In this document: one piece after another, positions 17,325 to 26,561 of the stretch | How the letters are laid out: each line of letters starts with the position of its first letter | Position numbering within the stretch: position 1 is the first letter of the stretch | The notes under the pieces: model-generated | What the model was told of the DNA's origin: nothing | What the model saw: only the letters and a program-made list of their open reading frames with translations | Databases searched by the model: none | Position numbers and translations under genes: made by a program | Source of the DNA: Brucella pseudintermedia | GTDB lineage: Bacteria; Pseudomonadota; Alphaproteobacteria; Rhizobiales; Rhizobiaceae | NCBI RefSeq assembly: GCF_008932435.1 | Contig: NZ_WBWE01000006.1 | Location: forward strand, 1-64,000 | Direction: 5' to 3' | Length of the DNA: 64,000 nucleotides

Positions 17325-18458
17325 ATGAAGATCGACTACTACGAAGCTCTGGGTGTTGATAGAACAGCAGACGACAAGACGCTGAAGACGGCGTTTCGCA
17401 AACTCGCCATGGAATATCATCCGGATCGCAATCCGGATAATCCGGAAGCTGAACGCAAGTTCAAGGAAATTGGCGAGGCTTACGAAACGCTGAAGGACCC
17501 GCAAAAGCGGGCTGCATACGATCGTTTTGGCCATGCTGCCTTTGAAAATGGCGGTATGGGTGGCGGTTTTGGCAATGGTTTTGCCGGTAGCGGCGGTTTT
17601 GCCGATATTTTCGAGGATATTTTTGGCGAGATGATGGGCGGCGGTCGCCGCCGCTCCAATGGCGGGCGCGAGCGCGGTGCCGATCTTCGCTACAATATGG
17701 AAGTGACGCTGGAAGAAGCCTATGCGGGCAAGACCGCGCAAATCCGCGTTCCGACTTCCATCACGTGCGATGAGTGTTCCGGCTCCGGCGCAAAGGCCGG
17801 TTCGCAACCCACCACTTGCACTATGTGCTCGGGCTCGGGCCGTGTCCGCGCCGCGCAGGGCTTTTTCTCGGTGGAGCGCACCTGCCCGACCTGTAACGGT
17901 CGCGGGCAGATCATCAAGGACCCTTGCGGCAAGTGCCACGGTCAGGGCCGCGTGACGCAGGAACGTTCGCTGTCGGTCAATATCCCGCCAGGCATCGAGG
18001 ACGGCACCCGTATCCGCCTTGCCGGTGAAGGCGAAGCCGGCATGCGCGGCGGCCCGTCGGGCGATCTCTACATTTTCCTTTCCGTCAAGCCGCATGAATT
18101 TTTCCAGCGTGACGGCTCGGACCTCTATTGCAAGGTGCCGATCTCGATGACGACGGCAGCGCTTGGCGGCCAGTTTGAAGTATCGACGCTCGACGGCACA
18201 CAGACGCGTGTGAAGGTTCCGGAAGGCACGCAGAACGGCAAGCAGTTCCGCCTCAAGGGCAAGGGAATGCCGGTTCTGCGCCAGGCAGCTGTCGGCGATC
18301 TTTACATACAAATCGACATTGAGACGCCGCAGAACCTGTCCAAGCGTCAGCGCGAACTGCTGGAAGAGTTTGAAAAACTTTCTTCGCAGGAGAATAGCCC
18401 GAAATCAGCCGGGTTCTTCTCAAGGATGAAGGAATTCTTCGAAGGTATAGGAGAATAA
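17325..18458 (+). CDS. dnaJ: Co-chaperone DnaJ (Hsp40)
   Basis: The 377-residue type I Hsp40 delivers substrates to DnaK and stimulates its ATPase. The J-domain (residues 1-70) has the HPD motif at 32-34 (YHPDRNP). A Gly/Phe-rich linker follows ([17 protein letters not shown]). The zinc-finger domain has four CxxCxGxG repeats ([32 protein letters not shown], about 146-205), and the C-terminal substrate and dimer domains are complete. It lies 383 bases downstream of dnaK, with the dnaK terminator between. A terminator follows. Confidence 0.98.
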   Translation: MKIDYYEALGVDRTADDKTLKTAFRKLAMEYHPDRNPDNPEAERKFKEIGEAYETLKDPQKRAAYDRFGHAAFENGGMGGGFGNGFAGSGGFADIFEDIFGEMMGGGRRRSNGGRERGADLRYNMEVTLEEAYAGKTAQIRVPTSITCDECSGSGAKAGSQPTTCTMCSGSGRVRAAQGFFSVERTCPTCNGRGQIIKDPCGKCHGQGRVTQERSLSVNIPPGIEDGTRIRLAGEGEAGMRGGPSGDLYIFLSVKPHEFFQRDGSDLYCKVPISMTTAALGGQFEVSTLDGTQTRVKVPEGTQNGKQFRLKGKGMPVLRQAAVGDLYIQIDIETPQNLSKRQRELLEEFEKLSSQENSPKSAGFFSRMKEFFEGIGE

Positions 18459-18462
18459 AAAT

Positions 18463-18486
18463 GGGGGCCTTTCGGCTCCCTTTTTT
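18463..18486 (+). terminator. Rho-independent terminator of dnaJ
   Basis: A 7-bp stem with one G-T pair (GGGGGCC with GGCTCCC), a four-base loop and six T residues begins four bases after the dnaJ stop. Confidence 0.88.
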
Positions 18487-18567
18487 GTTCTTTTCCTTAA
18501 TCACGCCTTGCTTAGAGAATTCAAAGCGGCATAAACTTGTCCAATAACGACAATGGGAGCAGCGAGA

Positions 18568-19167
18568 ATGGCAGGACAGCTCGGCAGGAAACTGGCCGCT
18601 AAGTTCGATGAGGAGATCCGTTTTTTCAAGGGATGGATAGACGGACCGAAAGCGGTCGGCGCTATTTTGCCGACGAGTTCCATTACGGCCCGCCGCATGG
18701 CAAGCGTTATTGATACCGGCTCCGGTCTTCCGGTTCTGGAGCTTGGGCCGGGCACTGGCGTTATCACCAAGGCGATCCTGAAACAGGGCGTCAAACCTGC
18801 CGACCTTTATTCCATCGAATATTCGCAGGATTTCGTGGACCACCTGAATACGATCTTTCCGGAGGTCAATATCATCCAGGGTGACGCATTCGATCTCGAT
18901 ACAGCGCTGGGTGAAAAGAAGGACCAGAAATTCGACTGCATCATTTCTGCCGTGCCGATGCTCAATTTCCCCATGGATCGGCGCATCCAGCTTGTCGAAA
19001 GCCTGCTTTCGCGTATTCCGCGCGGACGCCCGCTGATGCAGATCACCTACGGCCCCTTGCCGCCGGTTCCTGCCGGTCGCGGCAATTATACCGTCCAGCA
19101 CTATGATTTTGTAGTGCGGAATGTGCCGCCCGCACAGCTCTGGGTTTATCGCAGCCCACTGGTTTAG
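18568..19167 (+). CDS. pmtA: Phosphatidylethanolamine N-methyltransferase PmtA
   Basis: The 199-residue cytosolic methyltransferase has SAM motif I LELGPGTGVIT (about residue 50), an acidic motif II region (YSIEYSQDFVDHL), and the FDCIISAVPMLNFP stretch typical of rhizobial-type PmtA. It methylates phosphatidylethanolamine three times to make phosphatidylcholine, a major membrane lipid in Brucella and rhizobia. From memory, pmtA follows dnaK-dnaJ in Brucella, which supports the call. ATG at 18568 is preceded by GGGAGC and gives the expected length; an ATG five codons upstream has no ribosome site. Confidence 0.85.
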   Translation: MAGQLGRKLAAKFDEEIRFFKGWIDGPKAVGAILPTSSITARRMASVIDTGSGLPVLELGPGTGVITKAILKQGVKPADLYSIEYSQDFVDHLNTIFPEVNIIQGDAFDLDTALGEKKDQKFDCIISAVPMLNFPMDRRIQLVESLLSRIPRGRPLMQITYGPLPPVPAGRGNYTVQHYDFVVRNVPPAQLWVYRSPLV

Positions 19168-19190
19168 ATTTTTCCTCGCGGAGTTTTAGT

Positions 19191-19769
19191 ATGACTGCAC
19201 GTATTCTCGTCTTCGCGGGTTCGGTTCGCATTGGCGCTTTTTCTGGACATATGGCCGATGCAGCCGAAAAGGAATTGCGGGCGCAGGGCGCTGAGGTAAC
19301 ACGCATCACGCTTGCCGACTATCCGCTGCCGCTCATGGACCAGAATCTGGAAAAGGAGCATGGCGTTCCCGAGAACGCGTTGATACTCGGTCGTTTGTTT
19401 GCCCAGCACGACGGGCTGATGATCTGCTCGCCGGAATATAACGCCTCAATCCCGCCTCTTCTGAAAAACACCATTGATTGGGTCAGCCGCATCTCAAGCG
19501 ATGGCGACAAACCGTTCAGGCCCTATGCCGGCCTGACCGTCGGGCTCTGTTCCAGTTCCGACGGCGTGTTTGCCGGGATGCGAGGGCTTTATCACCTGCG
19601 TGCCGTGCTGATGAATGTCGGGGTGCAGATCGTCACAGAGCAATGTTCAGTCGGTCATGCATCGGTGGCATTCAATGAGGACGGCACGCTGAAAGAAGAG
19701 CGCAGTGCCAGGATGCTCTCCGCTGTCTGCCGCAGTCTCATCGCGCGGGTGGAAGCAGCAAAAAGCTGA
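19191..19769 (+). CDS. NADPH-dependent FMN reductase-like flavoprotein
   Basis: The 192-residue flavodoxin-fold protein carries the FMN phosphate loop GSVRIGAFSGHMA (residues 10-22) and SPEYNASIPPLLKNTIDWVS (about 80-100), the signature of the NADPH-dependent FMN/chromate/quinone reductase family. The substrate may be a quinone, an azo compound or free flavin; the sequence does not decide. GGAG precedes the ATG. It lies 23 bases after pmtA and 63 before pyrF, so cotranscription is possible. Confidence 0.88.
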   Translation: MTARILVFAGSVRIGAFSGHMADAAEKELRAQGAEVTRITLADYPLPLMDQNLEKEHGVPENALILGRLFAQHDGLMICSPEYNASIPPLLKNTIDWVSRISSDGDKPFRPYAGLTVGLCSSSDGVFAGMRGLYHLRAVLMNVGVQIVTEQCSVGHASVAFNEDGTLKEERSARMLSAVCRSLIARVEAAKS

Positions 19770-19832
19770 TTACGTCTCTTTCGTAACGGGACCTGTTGTG
19801 CGAAGAGAGTAAAAATCACCACGGAGACTCTC

Positions 19833-20534
19833 ATGACGACGACAGATTTGCGCGATCAACTGATCGTGGGCCTCGACGTGCCGACTATTGCTGAGGCGGA
19901 GAAGGCGGTCGAAGAGCTGGGCGATGCTGTTTCCTTCTACAAGATCGGGTATCAGCTCGTTTTCGCGGGCGGTCTCGGCTTCGCAAAAAGCCTTGTCGCG
20001 GCGAAGAAAAAAGTCTTCCTCGACATGAAGCTCCTCGATATCGACAACACCATCGCAAAAGGCGTCGAAAACGTCGCGAAGATGGGCGTTTCCATGCTCA
20101 CGCTCCATGCCTACCCCAAAGCGATGCGGGCAGCCGTAGAAGCCGCAAAGGGATCGGACCTCTGCCTCTTGGGCGTGACGGTTCTGACTTCAATGGACAA
20201 TGCTGATTTGCGGGAAGCCGGATATTCCGACGATGCGGAAACACTGGTGCTGAAACGGGCCCGTCAGGCGCGCGAGGCGGGTATGGGCGGCATTGTCGCT
20301 TCTGCTGTTGAAGCCACGGCCATCCGTCAGGCGGTCGGTCCGGACATGGCCATCGTCACGCCCGGCATTCGTCCCGCCGGTTCGCAAAAGGGTGACCAGA
20401 AACGGGTCATGACTCCTGCCGATGCCTTGAAGGCCGGAGCCAGCCATTTGGTTGTCGCCCGACCGATTGTCGGCGCAGTTGATCGCAAAGCCGCAGCCCT
20501 TGCCATTCTGGAAGAAATGCGCTCGGTTGCGTGA
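19833..20534 (+). CDS. pyrF: Orotidine 5'-phosphate decarboxylase
   Basis: The 233-residue TIM-barrel enzyme makes UMP from OMP, the last step of pyrimidine synthesis. It has LIVGLDVP at the N terminus (residues 10-17), the catalytic segment [13 protein letters not shown] (about 66-78; Lys and Asp array), the LTLHAYP loop, and the phosphate-binding region [20 protein letters not shown] near 170. The length is typical. It lies 21 bases upstream of a DUF1330 gene in the same unit. Confidence 0.97.
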   Translation: MTTTDLRDQLIVGLDVPTIAEAEKAVEELGDAVSFYKIGYQLVFAGGLGFAKSLVAAKKKVFLDMKLLDIDNTIAKGVENVAKMGVSMLTLHAYPKAMRAAVEAAKGSDLCLLGVTVLTSMDNADLREAGYSDDAETLVLKRARQAREAGMGGIVASAVEATAIRQAVGPDMAIVTPGIRPAGSQKGDQKRVMTPADALKAGASHLVVARPIVGAVDRKAAALAILEEMRSVA

Positions 20535-20555
20535 AAGTACACTGGAGGAGAGAAT

Positions 20556-20843
20556 ATGACGAAAGCCTATTGGATTGCCCGCGTGGATGTCCGCGATCCC
20601 GAGCGATACAAGGATTATGTTTCGACGGCGAAACCGGCTTTTGAGCGCTACGGGGCAAATTTCATCGCACGCGGGGGCAAGGCTGAAGCCGTGGAGGGGC
20701 CGGGCCGCGCCCGCAATGTGATCATCGAATTCGAGACCATGCAGCACGCGCTCGATTGCTACAATTCGCCGGAATATCAGGCGGCGAAGGCTATCCGCCA
20801 GACAGTGGCCGACGGCGAGATCATCATCGTCGAGGGCATCTGA
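20556..20843 (+). CDS. DUF1330 family protein
   Basis: The 95-residue protein has the ferredoxin-like dimeric alpha/beta-barrel pattern of DUF1330: KAYWIARVDVRDPERYKDY at the start, FIARGGKAEAVEGP in the middle and the signature IIEFETMQHALDCYNSPEYQ with AKAIRQ after it. The family has no agreed function. A good GGAGG site precedes the ATG. It follows pyrF closely and ends at a terminator shared with the convergent SMP-30 gene. Confidence 0.9.
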   Translation: MTKAYWIARVDVRDPERYKDYVSTAKPAFERYGANFIARGGKAEAVEGPGRARNVIIEFETMQHALDCYNSPEYQAAKAIRQTVADGEIIIVEGI

Positions 20844-20848
20844 AATCA

Positions 20849-20870
20849 AAGGGCCTGCGGGTCCTTTTTC
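20849..20870 (+). terminator. Rho-independent terminator of pyrF-DUF1330
   Basis: An 8-bp stem AAAGGGCC/GGTCCTTT (one G-T pair) closes a TGCG loop and is followed by T residues. It lies between convergent genes. Confidence 0.88.
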
Positions 20871-20879
20871 ATTTGTGCT

Positions 20880-21755
20880 CTATAGACGGACCGGCGGATC
20901 GTGCCGCCCGGCAACTGTGAGATCAAGCAGCAACACCTTTCCGGCATGAGGGTCGGACCGGCGGGCTTCGTCATTCAGGCCCTCGTGGGCGCTTGTCACG
21001 ATCATCGCCGTCGCATCCGGTCCGACGAAAGCCGGGCATGATGGCTGGCCGACAGGCAGCGGAACAGAGCGGATGAGGCGGCCTTGCGCTGAATAGGCGT
21101 TGAGCGATTGGCCGCCCCAGCAGGCATTCCACAGCGTGCCTTCCGCGTCAACGACAGAGCCATCGACACCGCCTTCTTCAGTCCGGTGGTGGAAGACGCT
21201 TTTGTCCGATACCGGCAATCCGGTTTCGGGGTCCGTATCGACCCGCCAGATAATATTGCGATCCGTATCGGCAAAATAGGCGATCTTTCCGTCAGGGGAA
21301 AAGCAGATCGAATTGGTGATTGTGATGCCGGAAAACAGCTTTTTCACCTGGCCTTCGCGATACCACCAGATGGAACCTGCATCGGGTTCCGCTTTCTTGC
21401 CCATCGTGCCGATCCAGAAAGATCCCGAAGGATGCACGCGCGCGTCGTTAGAGCGGGTGATTTCGTTGTCCGCTTCGAGTGGATGATGAAGAGTGAGGCG
21501 CCCGTTGGCGCGCTCACGGATGAACAGACCATGTTCGCTGACAATCAACTGCCGATCGCGATCAATCACAGCGAGGGCGCTCGCTTTCATGCCGAGCGCA
21601 TGGACGTGGGTTTCGCCGCTGTCCCAGTTCTTCTCGATCAGTTTCTGGCCGAGAATGTCGAACCACCAGACATTACCGCTCAGTGGATCGTAGCCGGGAC
21701 CTTCGCCCAGTTCTGCTACATGGTCGGCAAACAGGGTAGTTTTAACAACGGTCAC
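20880..21755 (-). CDS. SMP-30/gluconolactonase family protein
   Basis: The 291-residue beta-propeller has an N-terminal metal-binding Glu in AELGEGPGYDPLSG (about residue 15), NDARVHPSGSFWIGTMG (about 100), the TITNSICFSPDGKIAYFADT blade and GGVDGSVVDAEGTLWNA, which supply the Asn/Asp metal ligands. Family members hydrolyse sugar lactones. The open frame extends 12 codons upstream, but GTG at 21755 has GGAGG just before it, so that start was chosen. It converges on the DUF1330 gene and faces away from gshB. Confidence 0.88.
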   Translation of the reverse strand: MTVVKTTLFADHVAELGEGPGYDPLSGNVWWFDILGQKLIEKNWDSGETHVHALGMKASALAVIDRDRQLIVSEHGLFIRERANGRLTLHHPLEADNEITRSNDARVHPSGSFWIGTMGKKAEPDAGSIWWYREGQVKKLFSGITITNSICFSPDGKIAYFADTDRNIIWRVDTDPETGLPVSDKSVFHHRTEEGGVDGSVVDAEGTLWNACWGGQSLNAYSAQGRLIRSVPLPVGQPSCPAFVGPDATAMIVTSAHEGLNDEARRSDPHAGKVLLLDLTVAGRHDPPVRL

Positions 21756-21936
21756 ATTTTCCTCCCGAGACGCCCGCAGCAATTGCATCAAGCATAGATA
21801 ATGGATGAAAACCGATCCAGTTCAACTTCACATACTGGAAAAGCACAAACGGAGTCCGCGCCGGATTGAGAGAAAGGGCTATATTGCCTGATCATTCCGT
21901 TTTAGATTTCCCGCAACTTCGAATCGCGAGGAAATC

Positions 21937-22875
21937 ATGGCTCTCAAAGTCGCGGTCCAGATGGACCATATCAGCACGGTGAATATCGCAGGCGATACCA
22001 CGTTCGCCCTCTCGCTCGAGGCGCAAAAGCGCGGTCATGAGCTTTATCATTATACGCCGGACCGCCTTTCGATGCGCGATGGCATCGTTTCCGCTCGCCT
22101 CGAAACAATGGAAGTGCGCGACATCAAGGGCGATCATTATACGCTGGGCGAGCCGGTTCGCCGCGACCTGTCGGAAATGGATGTGGTGCTTCTGCGTCAG
22201 GATCCGCCCTTCGACATGAATTACATTACGACCACCCATCTTCTGGAGCGAATTCATCCGAAAACGCTGGTGGTCAACGACCCGGCGTGGGTACGCAACA
22301 GTCCCGAAAAAATCTTCGTGACCGAGTTTCCTGACCTGATGCCGGAAACGCTGATCACCAAGGACCCGCAGGAAGTGATGGATTTCCGGCGCGAGTTCGG
22401 AGACATCATCTTGAAGCCGCTTTACGGCAATGGCGGTGCGGGCGTGTTCCATCTGGCCGATGGCGACCGCAACCTGACCTCGCTTTTGGAAATGTTCGGC
22501 CAGCTGTTCAAGGAACCATTCATCGCGCAGCGCTATCTGAAGGATGTGCGTGCTGGCGACAAGCGTATTATCCTGATCGACGGTGAACCCGTGGGCGCAA
22601 TCAACCGCGTGCCGTCGGAAACCGATGCCCGGTCCAACATGCATGTTGGAGGACGCGCCGAACAGAGCAAGCTTACGCCGCGTGAACGCGAGATCTGCGA
22701 GCGCATTGGCCCATCGCTGAAAGAGCGCGGCTTCATTCTGGTTGGCATCGATGTGATCGGCGACTACATGACCGAGATCAACGTCACCTCGCCAACCGGC
22801 ATCCGCGAAATCCAGCGTTTCGACGGAACCAACATTGCGGCCTTGTTCTGGGACGCGGTGGAAGCCAAGCGGTAG
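21937..22875 (+). CDS. gshB: Glutathione synthetase
   Basis: The 312-residue ATP-grasp ligase joins gamma-glutamylcysteine and glycine. The N-domain has [25 protein letters not shown]-type sequence. The central part reads [20 protein letters not shown] (ATP-binding loop, about 150-170), and the C-terminal metal site is [18 protein letters not shown]-like ([10 protein letters not shown] near 280). The length matches the bacterial GshB family. GAGG precedes the ATG. The gene stands alone. Confidence 0.97.
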   Translation: MALKVAVQMDHISTVNIAGDTTFALSLEAQKRGHELYHYTPDRLSMRDGIVSARLETMEVRDIKGDHYTLGEPVRRDLSEMDVVLLRQDPPFDMNYITTTHLLERIHPKTLVVNDPAWVRNSPEKIFVTEFPDLMPETLITKDPQEVMDFRREFGDIILKPLYGNGGAGVFHLADGDRNLTSLLEMFGQLFKEPFIAQRYLKDVRAGDKRIILIDGEPVGAINRVPSETDARSNMHVGGRAEQSKLTPREREICERIGPSLKERGFILVGIDVIGDYMTEINVTSPTGIREIQRFDGTNIAALFWDAVEAKR

Positions 22876-22997
22876 AGGCAGACCTCATTTCGTTCTCTTA
22901 TTGTTCTTGAATTTGCCGCTCGTCCGTGCTTAACTCTTCAAGTTGTATTTGAGTATTTACTCACTTAAGAGATGTGGTGCGTGGCGAGCGGGGGCAC

Positions 22998-24530
22998 ATG
23001 GTCGCGCGGGTTGGGACGGTTGCTTTTCAAGGCATAGAGGCTGTGCCTGTCGACGTGCAGGTAATGGTTGCGCCAGGCAAGATGGGCATGTCCATTGTCG
23101 GACTGCCGGACAAGGCCGTGGCGGAAAGCCGTGAGCGGGTTCAGGCGGCATTGCACGCCTCAGGCCTCTCCATGCCTACAAAGCGGGTGACCGTCAATCT
23201 GGCGCCTGCCGACCTGCCGAAAGAAGGGTCGCATTATGATTTGCCGATTGCAGTCGGGCTTATGGCGGCGATCGGAGCTATCCCGGCGGATGCGATCCAG
23301 TCCTATCTCGTTCTGGGTGAATTGTCGCTCGATGGTTCGATAACCTCAGTCGCAGGTGTGCTGCCTGCCGCGATTGGCGCTAACAGGGAAGAAAAGGGAC
23401 TCATCTGCCCATATGCCTGCGGGCCGGAGGCGGCCTGGGCGGGCGCTGAGATTGATATTTTGGCACCGCGTAGTCTGATCGCTCTTGCCAACCATTTTCG
23501 CGGTACGCAGGTTTTGACCCGGCCTGAACCATCCATGCGGATTTCCGGTGAAACGGAACTCGATCTTGCCGACATAAAGGGGCAGGAGACCGCCAAGCGG
23601 GCGCTTGAAATCGCCGCCGCTGGTAACCATAATTTGCTGCTTGTAGGGCCACCGGGATCGGGTAAATCCATGCTTGCCCAGCGATTGCCATCCATTCTGC
23701 CGCGTCTTTCTCCGCGCGAATTGCTGGACGTTTCGATGATCGCCTCGATTGCGGGTGAGCTTTCAGGTGGAAAATTGTCGGATCGCCGTCCGTTCCGCGC
23801 ACCGCATCATTCGGCATCGATGGCGGCGATGGTTGGTGGCGGACTACGCGCACGGCCCGGCGAAGTATCGCTTGCGCACAATGGCGTGCTGTTTCTGGAC
23901 GAGTTTCCGGAGTTCTCCCCGCAAGTGCTGGATTCGCTGCGCCAGCCGCTTGAAACTGGCGAATGTATGATTGCCCGCGTCAATCACCGAACCAGCTATC
24001 CGGCGCGCTTTCAATTGATCGCGGCCATGAACCCCTGCCGCTGCGGCATGGCGGGCGAACCCGGCCATGTCTGCGCACGCGGGCCGCGTTGTCAGGCTGA
24101 CTATCAGGCGCGCATTTCAGGGCCGCTTCTTGATCGTATCGACTTGCGGGTGGATATGCCTGCCATCTCCGCTTTCGATCTCATCAAGCCATCGCGATCA
24201 GAAACGAGCGAGACGGTCGCGCAACGTGTCGCGCGCGCCCGCGCAGTACAGAGCGAGCGCTATTCCGCGCTCGGTCTGGAACCCTTCATGACCAACGCCT
24301 ATTGTTCGGCCAAACTGATAGAGGAGGTCGCGGAGCCGGATGCAGCAGGACTGAAGCTTTTGCGCGATGCGAGCGAGCAGATGCATTTTTCCGCTCGCGC
24401 CTATCATCGCATCCTGAAAGTGGCCCGCACGCTGGCGGATCTCGATGGAAGCGACAAGGTTGGCCGCATCCATCTGGCCAGTGCCATTTCCTACCGCATG
24501 GGCGCGGAAAGGCTGGTTTCAGCAGCATAA
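22998..24530 (+). CDS. YifB-family Mg-chelatase-like AAA+ ATPase (ComM-type)
   Basis: The 510-residue protein has an N-terminal Lon-protease-like ChlI domain (VDVQVMVAPGKMGMSIVGLPD, about 20-135). An AAA+ module follows, with Walker A GPPGSGKS (about 220) and Walker B VLFLDEFPEF, then the MNPCRCG zinc motif and a C-terminal Mg-chelatase domain. ComM/YifB homologues act as helicases that promote branch migration during natural transformation in some species. That role is only inferred here. The open frame begins eight codons earlier; ATG at 22998 is preceded by a G-rich site. Confidence 0.9.
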   Translation: MVARVGTVAFQGIEAVPVDVQVMVAPGKMGMSIVGLPDKAVAESRERVQAALHASGLSMPTKRVTVNLAPADLPKEGSHYDLPIAVGLMAAIGAIPADAIQSYLVLGELSLDGSITSVAGVLPAAIGANREEKGLICPYACGPEAAWAGAEIDILAPRSLIALANHFRGTQVLTRPEPSMRISGETELDLADIKGQETAKRALEIAAAGNHNLLLVGPPGSGKSMLAQRLPSILPRLSPRELLDVSMIASIAGELSGGKLSDRRPFRAPHHSASMAAMVGGGLRARPGEVSLAHNGVLFLDEFPEFSPQVLDSLRQPLETGECMIARVNHRTSYPARFQLIAAMNPCRCGMAGEPGHVCARGPRCQADYQARISGPLLDRIDLRVDMPAISAFDLIKPSRSETSETVAQRVARARAVQSERYSALGLEPFMTNAYCSAKLIEEVAEPDAAGLKLLRDASEQMHFSARAYHRILKVARTLADLDGSDKVGRIHLASAISYRMGAERLVSAA

Positions 24531-24548
24531 GCCGAGGCTAGATTGGGA

Positions 24549-25121
24549 TCAGCGTGGCGCTATCGGCTTCCAGAGATGGACGACGGCATTGTGCTGGCAC
24601 GAATAGCACCAGTAGTGCCCCTGATAAGGCTGGTCATACTGGCGGCTGATCGGAAGCCCGGCAAGAAAGCAGAGAAGAAGCGTACCGGCACCGCCATGAC
24701 CGACAATAGCAATATCGCCAGAGGGCGGGGCCGGTTTCACTGCTTTGAAGCCGTCCACAATGCGCTGCTGCACATCGATGGCCCGCTCCCATCCGCGAAT
24801 GCTTTTGTCTGGGGTAGAAAAGAACTGGTCGGCAACCATTTCGTGCTGGTCGGGAGGCAGAAAGCCGGTGGAGCTTCGGTCGATTTCACTAAAACGATCG
24901 TCGGTCGACGGAACTATTCGTAAAACACCGGCCAGGATTTCGGCAGCTTCAATTGCCTTTGTTTCGGTGCTGGACCAGATCGACGTGATTGAGCGCAGCT
25001 CGGGTTGGCTGGCAAAGAAATGCATGCGTTCAAGGCCACGCTCTGACAGATTCCATGATGGAACAGGACTGGCGGGATCGATCACGACTTCCGGATGTGA
25101 AATGAAATAGATTCTTGTCAC
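24549..25121 (-). CDS. Histidine phosphatase family protein with atypical catalytic motif
   Basis: The 190-residue protein has the phosphoglycerate-mutase fold. The nucleophile His is at residue 9, but the usual RHGE reads SHPE. The second region WSSTETKAIEAAEIL is normal, a Glu in FSEIDR (79) fits the acid, and VGHGG (His142) is the second catalytic His. The Arg normally binding phosphate beside the first His is therefore replaced by Ser, so the substrate or activity may differ. The start is GTG with GAGAGG ahead. The gene converges on yifB. Confidence 0.82.
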   Translation of the reverse strand: MTRIYFISHPEVVIDPASPVPSWNLSERGLERMHFFASQPELRSITSIWSSTETKAIEAAEILAGVLRIVPSTDDRFSEIDRSSTGFLPPDQHEMVADQFFSTPDKSIRGWERAIDVQQRIVDGFKAVKPAPPSGDIAIVGHGGAGTLLLCFLAGLPISRQYDQPYQGHYWCYSCQHNAVVHLWKPIAPR

Positions 25122-25152
25122 GCGTGGCCTCTCATCGTCCCGTCATCAGAAA

Positions 25153-25179
25153 CCAGAGGGCGTGAAACACGCCCTGTGG
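25153..25179 (-). terminator. Hairpin downstream of the VOC gene
   Basis: An 8-bp stem AGGGCGTG/CACGCCCT (25157-25164 with 25168-25175) extends to 25153-25179 with one mismatch. It lies 15 bases past the stop of the minus-strand VOC gene and is followed on that strand by a weak T-rich stretch. Confidence 0.6.
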
Positions 25180-25193
25180 TCACCGCGTAACAT

Positions 25194-25616
25194 TCAAACC
25201 CCGAATGTTACAAAGCCGTTCTCGTCGATGGCCCAGGCCGGGTTCCAGGCGATTTCCCAGGCGTGATCGTCAGGATCGGCGACATAGCCGCGAAAGCCGC
25301 CATGTGCCGGTGTATCCGCCGACCGCAACAGTTTTCCGCCAGCCCCAACTAGCCGGTCCATCAGCGGCGTGACATCTGCCTCCCGCTCCACATTATGAGC
25401 AAGCGAAAAGGCACCAGGTTGCAAAAGGCCATCGCGGTTCATGTCTGTTTCGAGCGACGATTTCAGAAACGTTCCGAGAACGAAGCCATTCATCTGATAG
25501 AAGATAATTTCCTCATTCTCGAAAACTGGAACCCAGCCGAAGCCTTCCGCATAAAAGCGACGTGAGCGCGCAATATCGGCGATACCAAGTGTGATGACGG
25601 AGATTTGCTGTTTCAT
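25194..25616 (-). CDS. VOC family (glyoxalase/bleomycin-resistance fold) protein
   Basis: The 140-residue protein has two beta-alpha-beta-beta-beta modules of the vicinal oxygen chelate superfamily: ISVITLGIADIARSRRFYAE at the start, GFRGYVADPDDHAWEIAWNP near residue 115. The C-terminal Glu (WEIAW) fits a metal ligand. The family includes glyoxalases, dioxygenases and antibiotic-binding proteins, so no substrate can be named. The longer frame opens with TTG; ATG two codons later has AGAGG in range. The histidine phosphatase gene follows in the same direction after a hairpin. Confidence 0.88.
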   Translation of the reverse strand: MKQQISVITLGIADIARSRRFYAEGFGWVPVFENEEIIFYQMNGFVLGTFLKSSLETDMNRDGLLQPGAFSLAHNVEREADVTPLMDRLVGAGGKLLRSADTPAHGGFRGYVADPDDHAWEIAWNPAWAIDENGFVTFGV

Positions 25617-25765
25617 GACCAAGACCTCTTGTTCTCCAATGCACCATTGCGTCGGAGTGGAAGGTCAAGGGACTCGACGCATCTGCCAAATGACGGCAAT
25701 CGCGAAGGCCAGGACCCGCTTTGCAACGGGGATCGGGCTAACCGCACCGACCTCTCCTTTTAAGA

Positions 25766-25790
25766 CCCGGAATGAATAGCACGTTCCGGG
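25766..25790 (-). terminator. Hairpin downstream of the transglutaminase-like gene
   Basis: A 7-bp stem CCCGGAA/TTCCGGG with an 11-base loop (25766-25772 with 25784-25790) sits 32 bases beyond the stop of the minus-strand protease gene. A terminator role is likely, though the T-run on that strand is weak. Confidence 0.55.
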
Positions 25791-25822
25791 GCATTTTTCA
25801 AATAAACAAGGAGCTCTCAATG

Positions 25823-26443
25823 TCAGCGCACGGAGCCGACGAGGAGATTGTCAGGGCCTTCAATGGTGACCCATCGACCGGTATCGTTGGCGGCCTGACG
25901 CTTCAGATAGGTGTAATCCGTTTCGTTCCAGCGCATGACTTCGTCGGTCAGGTTGTCGAGAACAAAGTCACCGCGATCAGTGCGAACGGTGAGGACTGCA
26001 TGTCCTTCGCCGTCTGGCTTGCGAACAACAGTAATCAAAAGGTCGGTGAGCGGTATGCCAGCTTTCTGCAATTCGCGTTGCTTCAGCAGGACGTAATCCT
26101 CGCAGTCGCCAACGGTCGTCGGATAAGCCCAGTATTCCTCGACACCGTAGATTTCCATGTCAGTCATTGGCTTGATGCGCTCGTTGATCGCAAGATTGAT
26201 TTCGACAATGCGCTGCCAGTTTGCATGGTTGAGCTGCAGCGCGCGGGTGTCTCGGCTGGTAATGCCGCATTCCTTGGGCTTACGCTTGCAGAATTCGTAA
26301 TGTCCGATCGGCTGCGAAGTTAGCTTGCCGGTTTGCATGAAGTCACCGGAGGCTGCTTCCGCGCTGAAGCTTGCCATCAGCAGCGACGCTGCGAAACCGG
26401 CGGCTGCCATAATCCTTGTGGTCGAGCGAACAACGCAAAACAT
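25823..26443 (-). CDS. Bacterial transglutaminase-like cysteine protease (BTLCP, DUF920/peptidase C93)
   Basis: The 206-residue protein has a signal peptide (hydrophobic residues 11-25, cleavage after AEA) and the catalytic triad of the BTLCP family: Cys114 in TVGDCEDYVLLKQ, His148 in DGEGHAVLTVR and Asp163 in FVLDNL. BTLCPs are exported papain/transglutaminase-fold proteases. Some cleave surface adhesins together with a c-di-GMP receptor; no such partners are seen here. ATG at 26443 is preceded by AAGGGC; an upstream in-frame ATG at 26476 has no ribosome site. It is divergent from the GNAT-C39/RimK pair across a region with two CtrA-like motifs. Confidence 0.88.
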   Translation of the reverse strand: MFCVVRSTTRIMAAAGFAASLLMASFSAEAASGDFMQTGKLTSQPIGHYEFCKRKPKECGITSRDTRALQLNHANWQRIVEINLAINERIKPMTDMEIYGVEEYWAYPTTVGDCEDYVLLKQRELQKAGIPLTDLLITVVRKPDGEGHAVLTVRTDRGDFVLDNLTDEVMRWNETDYTYLKRQAANDTGRWVTIEGPDNLLVGSVR

Positions 26444-26479
26444 ACTCAACGCCCTTTGGCTCTCGCCATTACTCATTTA

Positions 26480-26494
26480 TTAACGAAACGTTAA
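26480..26494. promoter_or_regulatory. CtrA-like binding site 1
   Basis: TTAA-CGAAACG-TTAA matches the TTAA-N7-TTAA consensus of the alphaproteobacterial cell-cycle regulator CtrA. It lies 37 bases upstream of the BTLCP start. Confidence 0.55.
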
Positions 26495-26546
26495 TGTCTG
26501 AAACAGTCTGGAGTCAATTCGGTTCGCCTCGGGACAGCCTGACTTC

Positions 26547-26561
26547 TTAATTAATGGTTAA
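26547..26561. promoter_or_regulatory. CtrA-like binding site 2
   Basis: TTAA-TTAATGG-TTAA is a second exact match to TTAA-N7-TTAA, 67 bases from site 1 and about 178 bases upstream of the GNAT-C39 gene. Confidence 0.55.
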
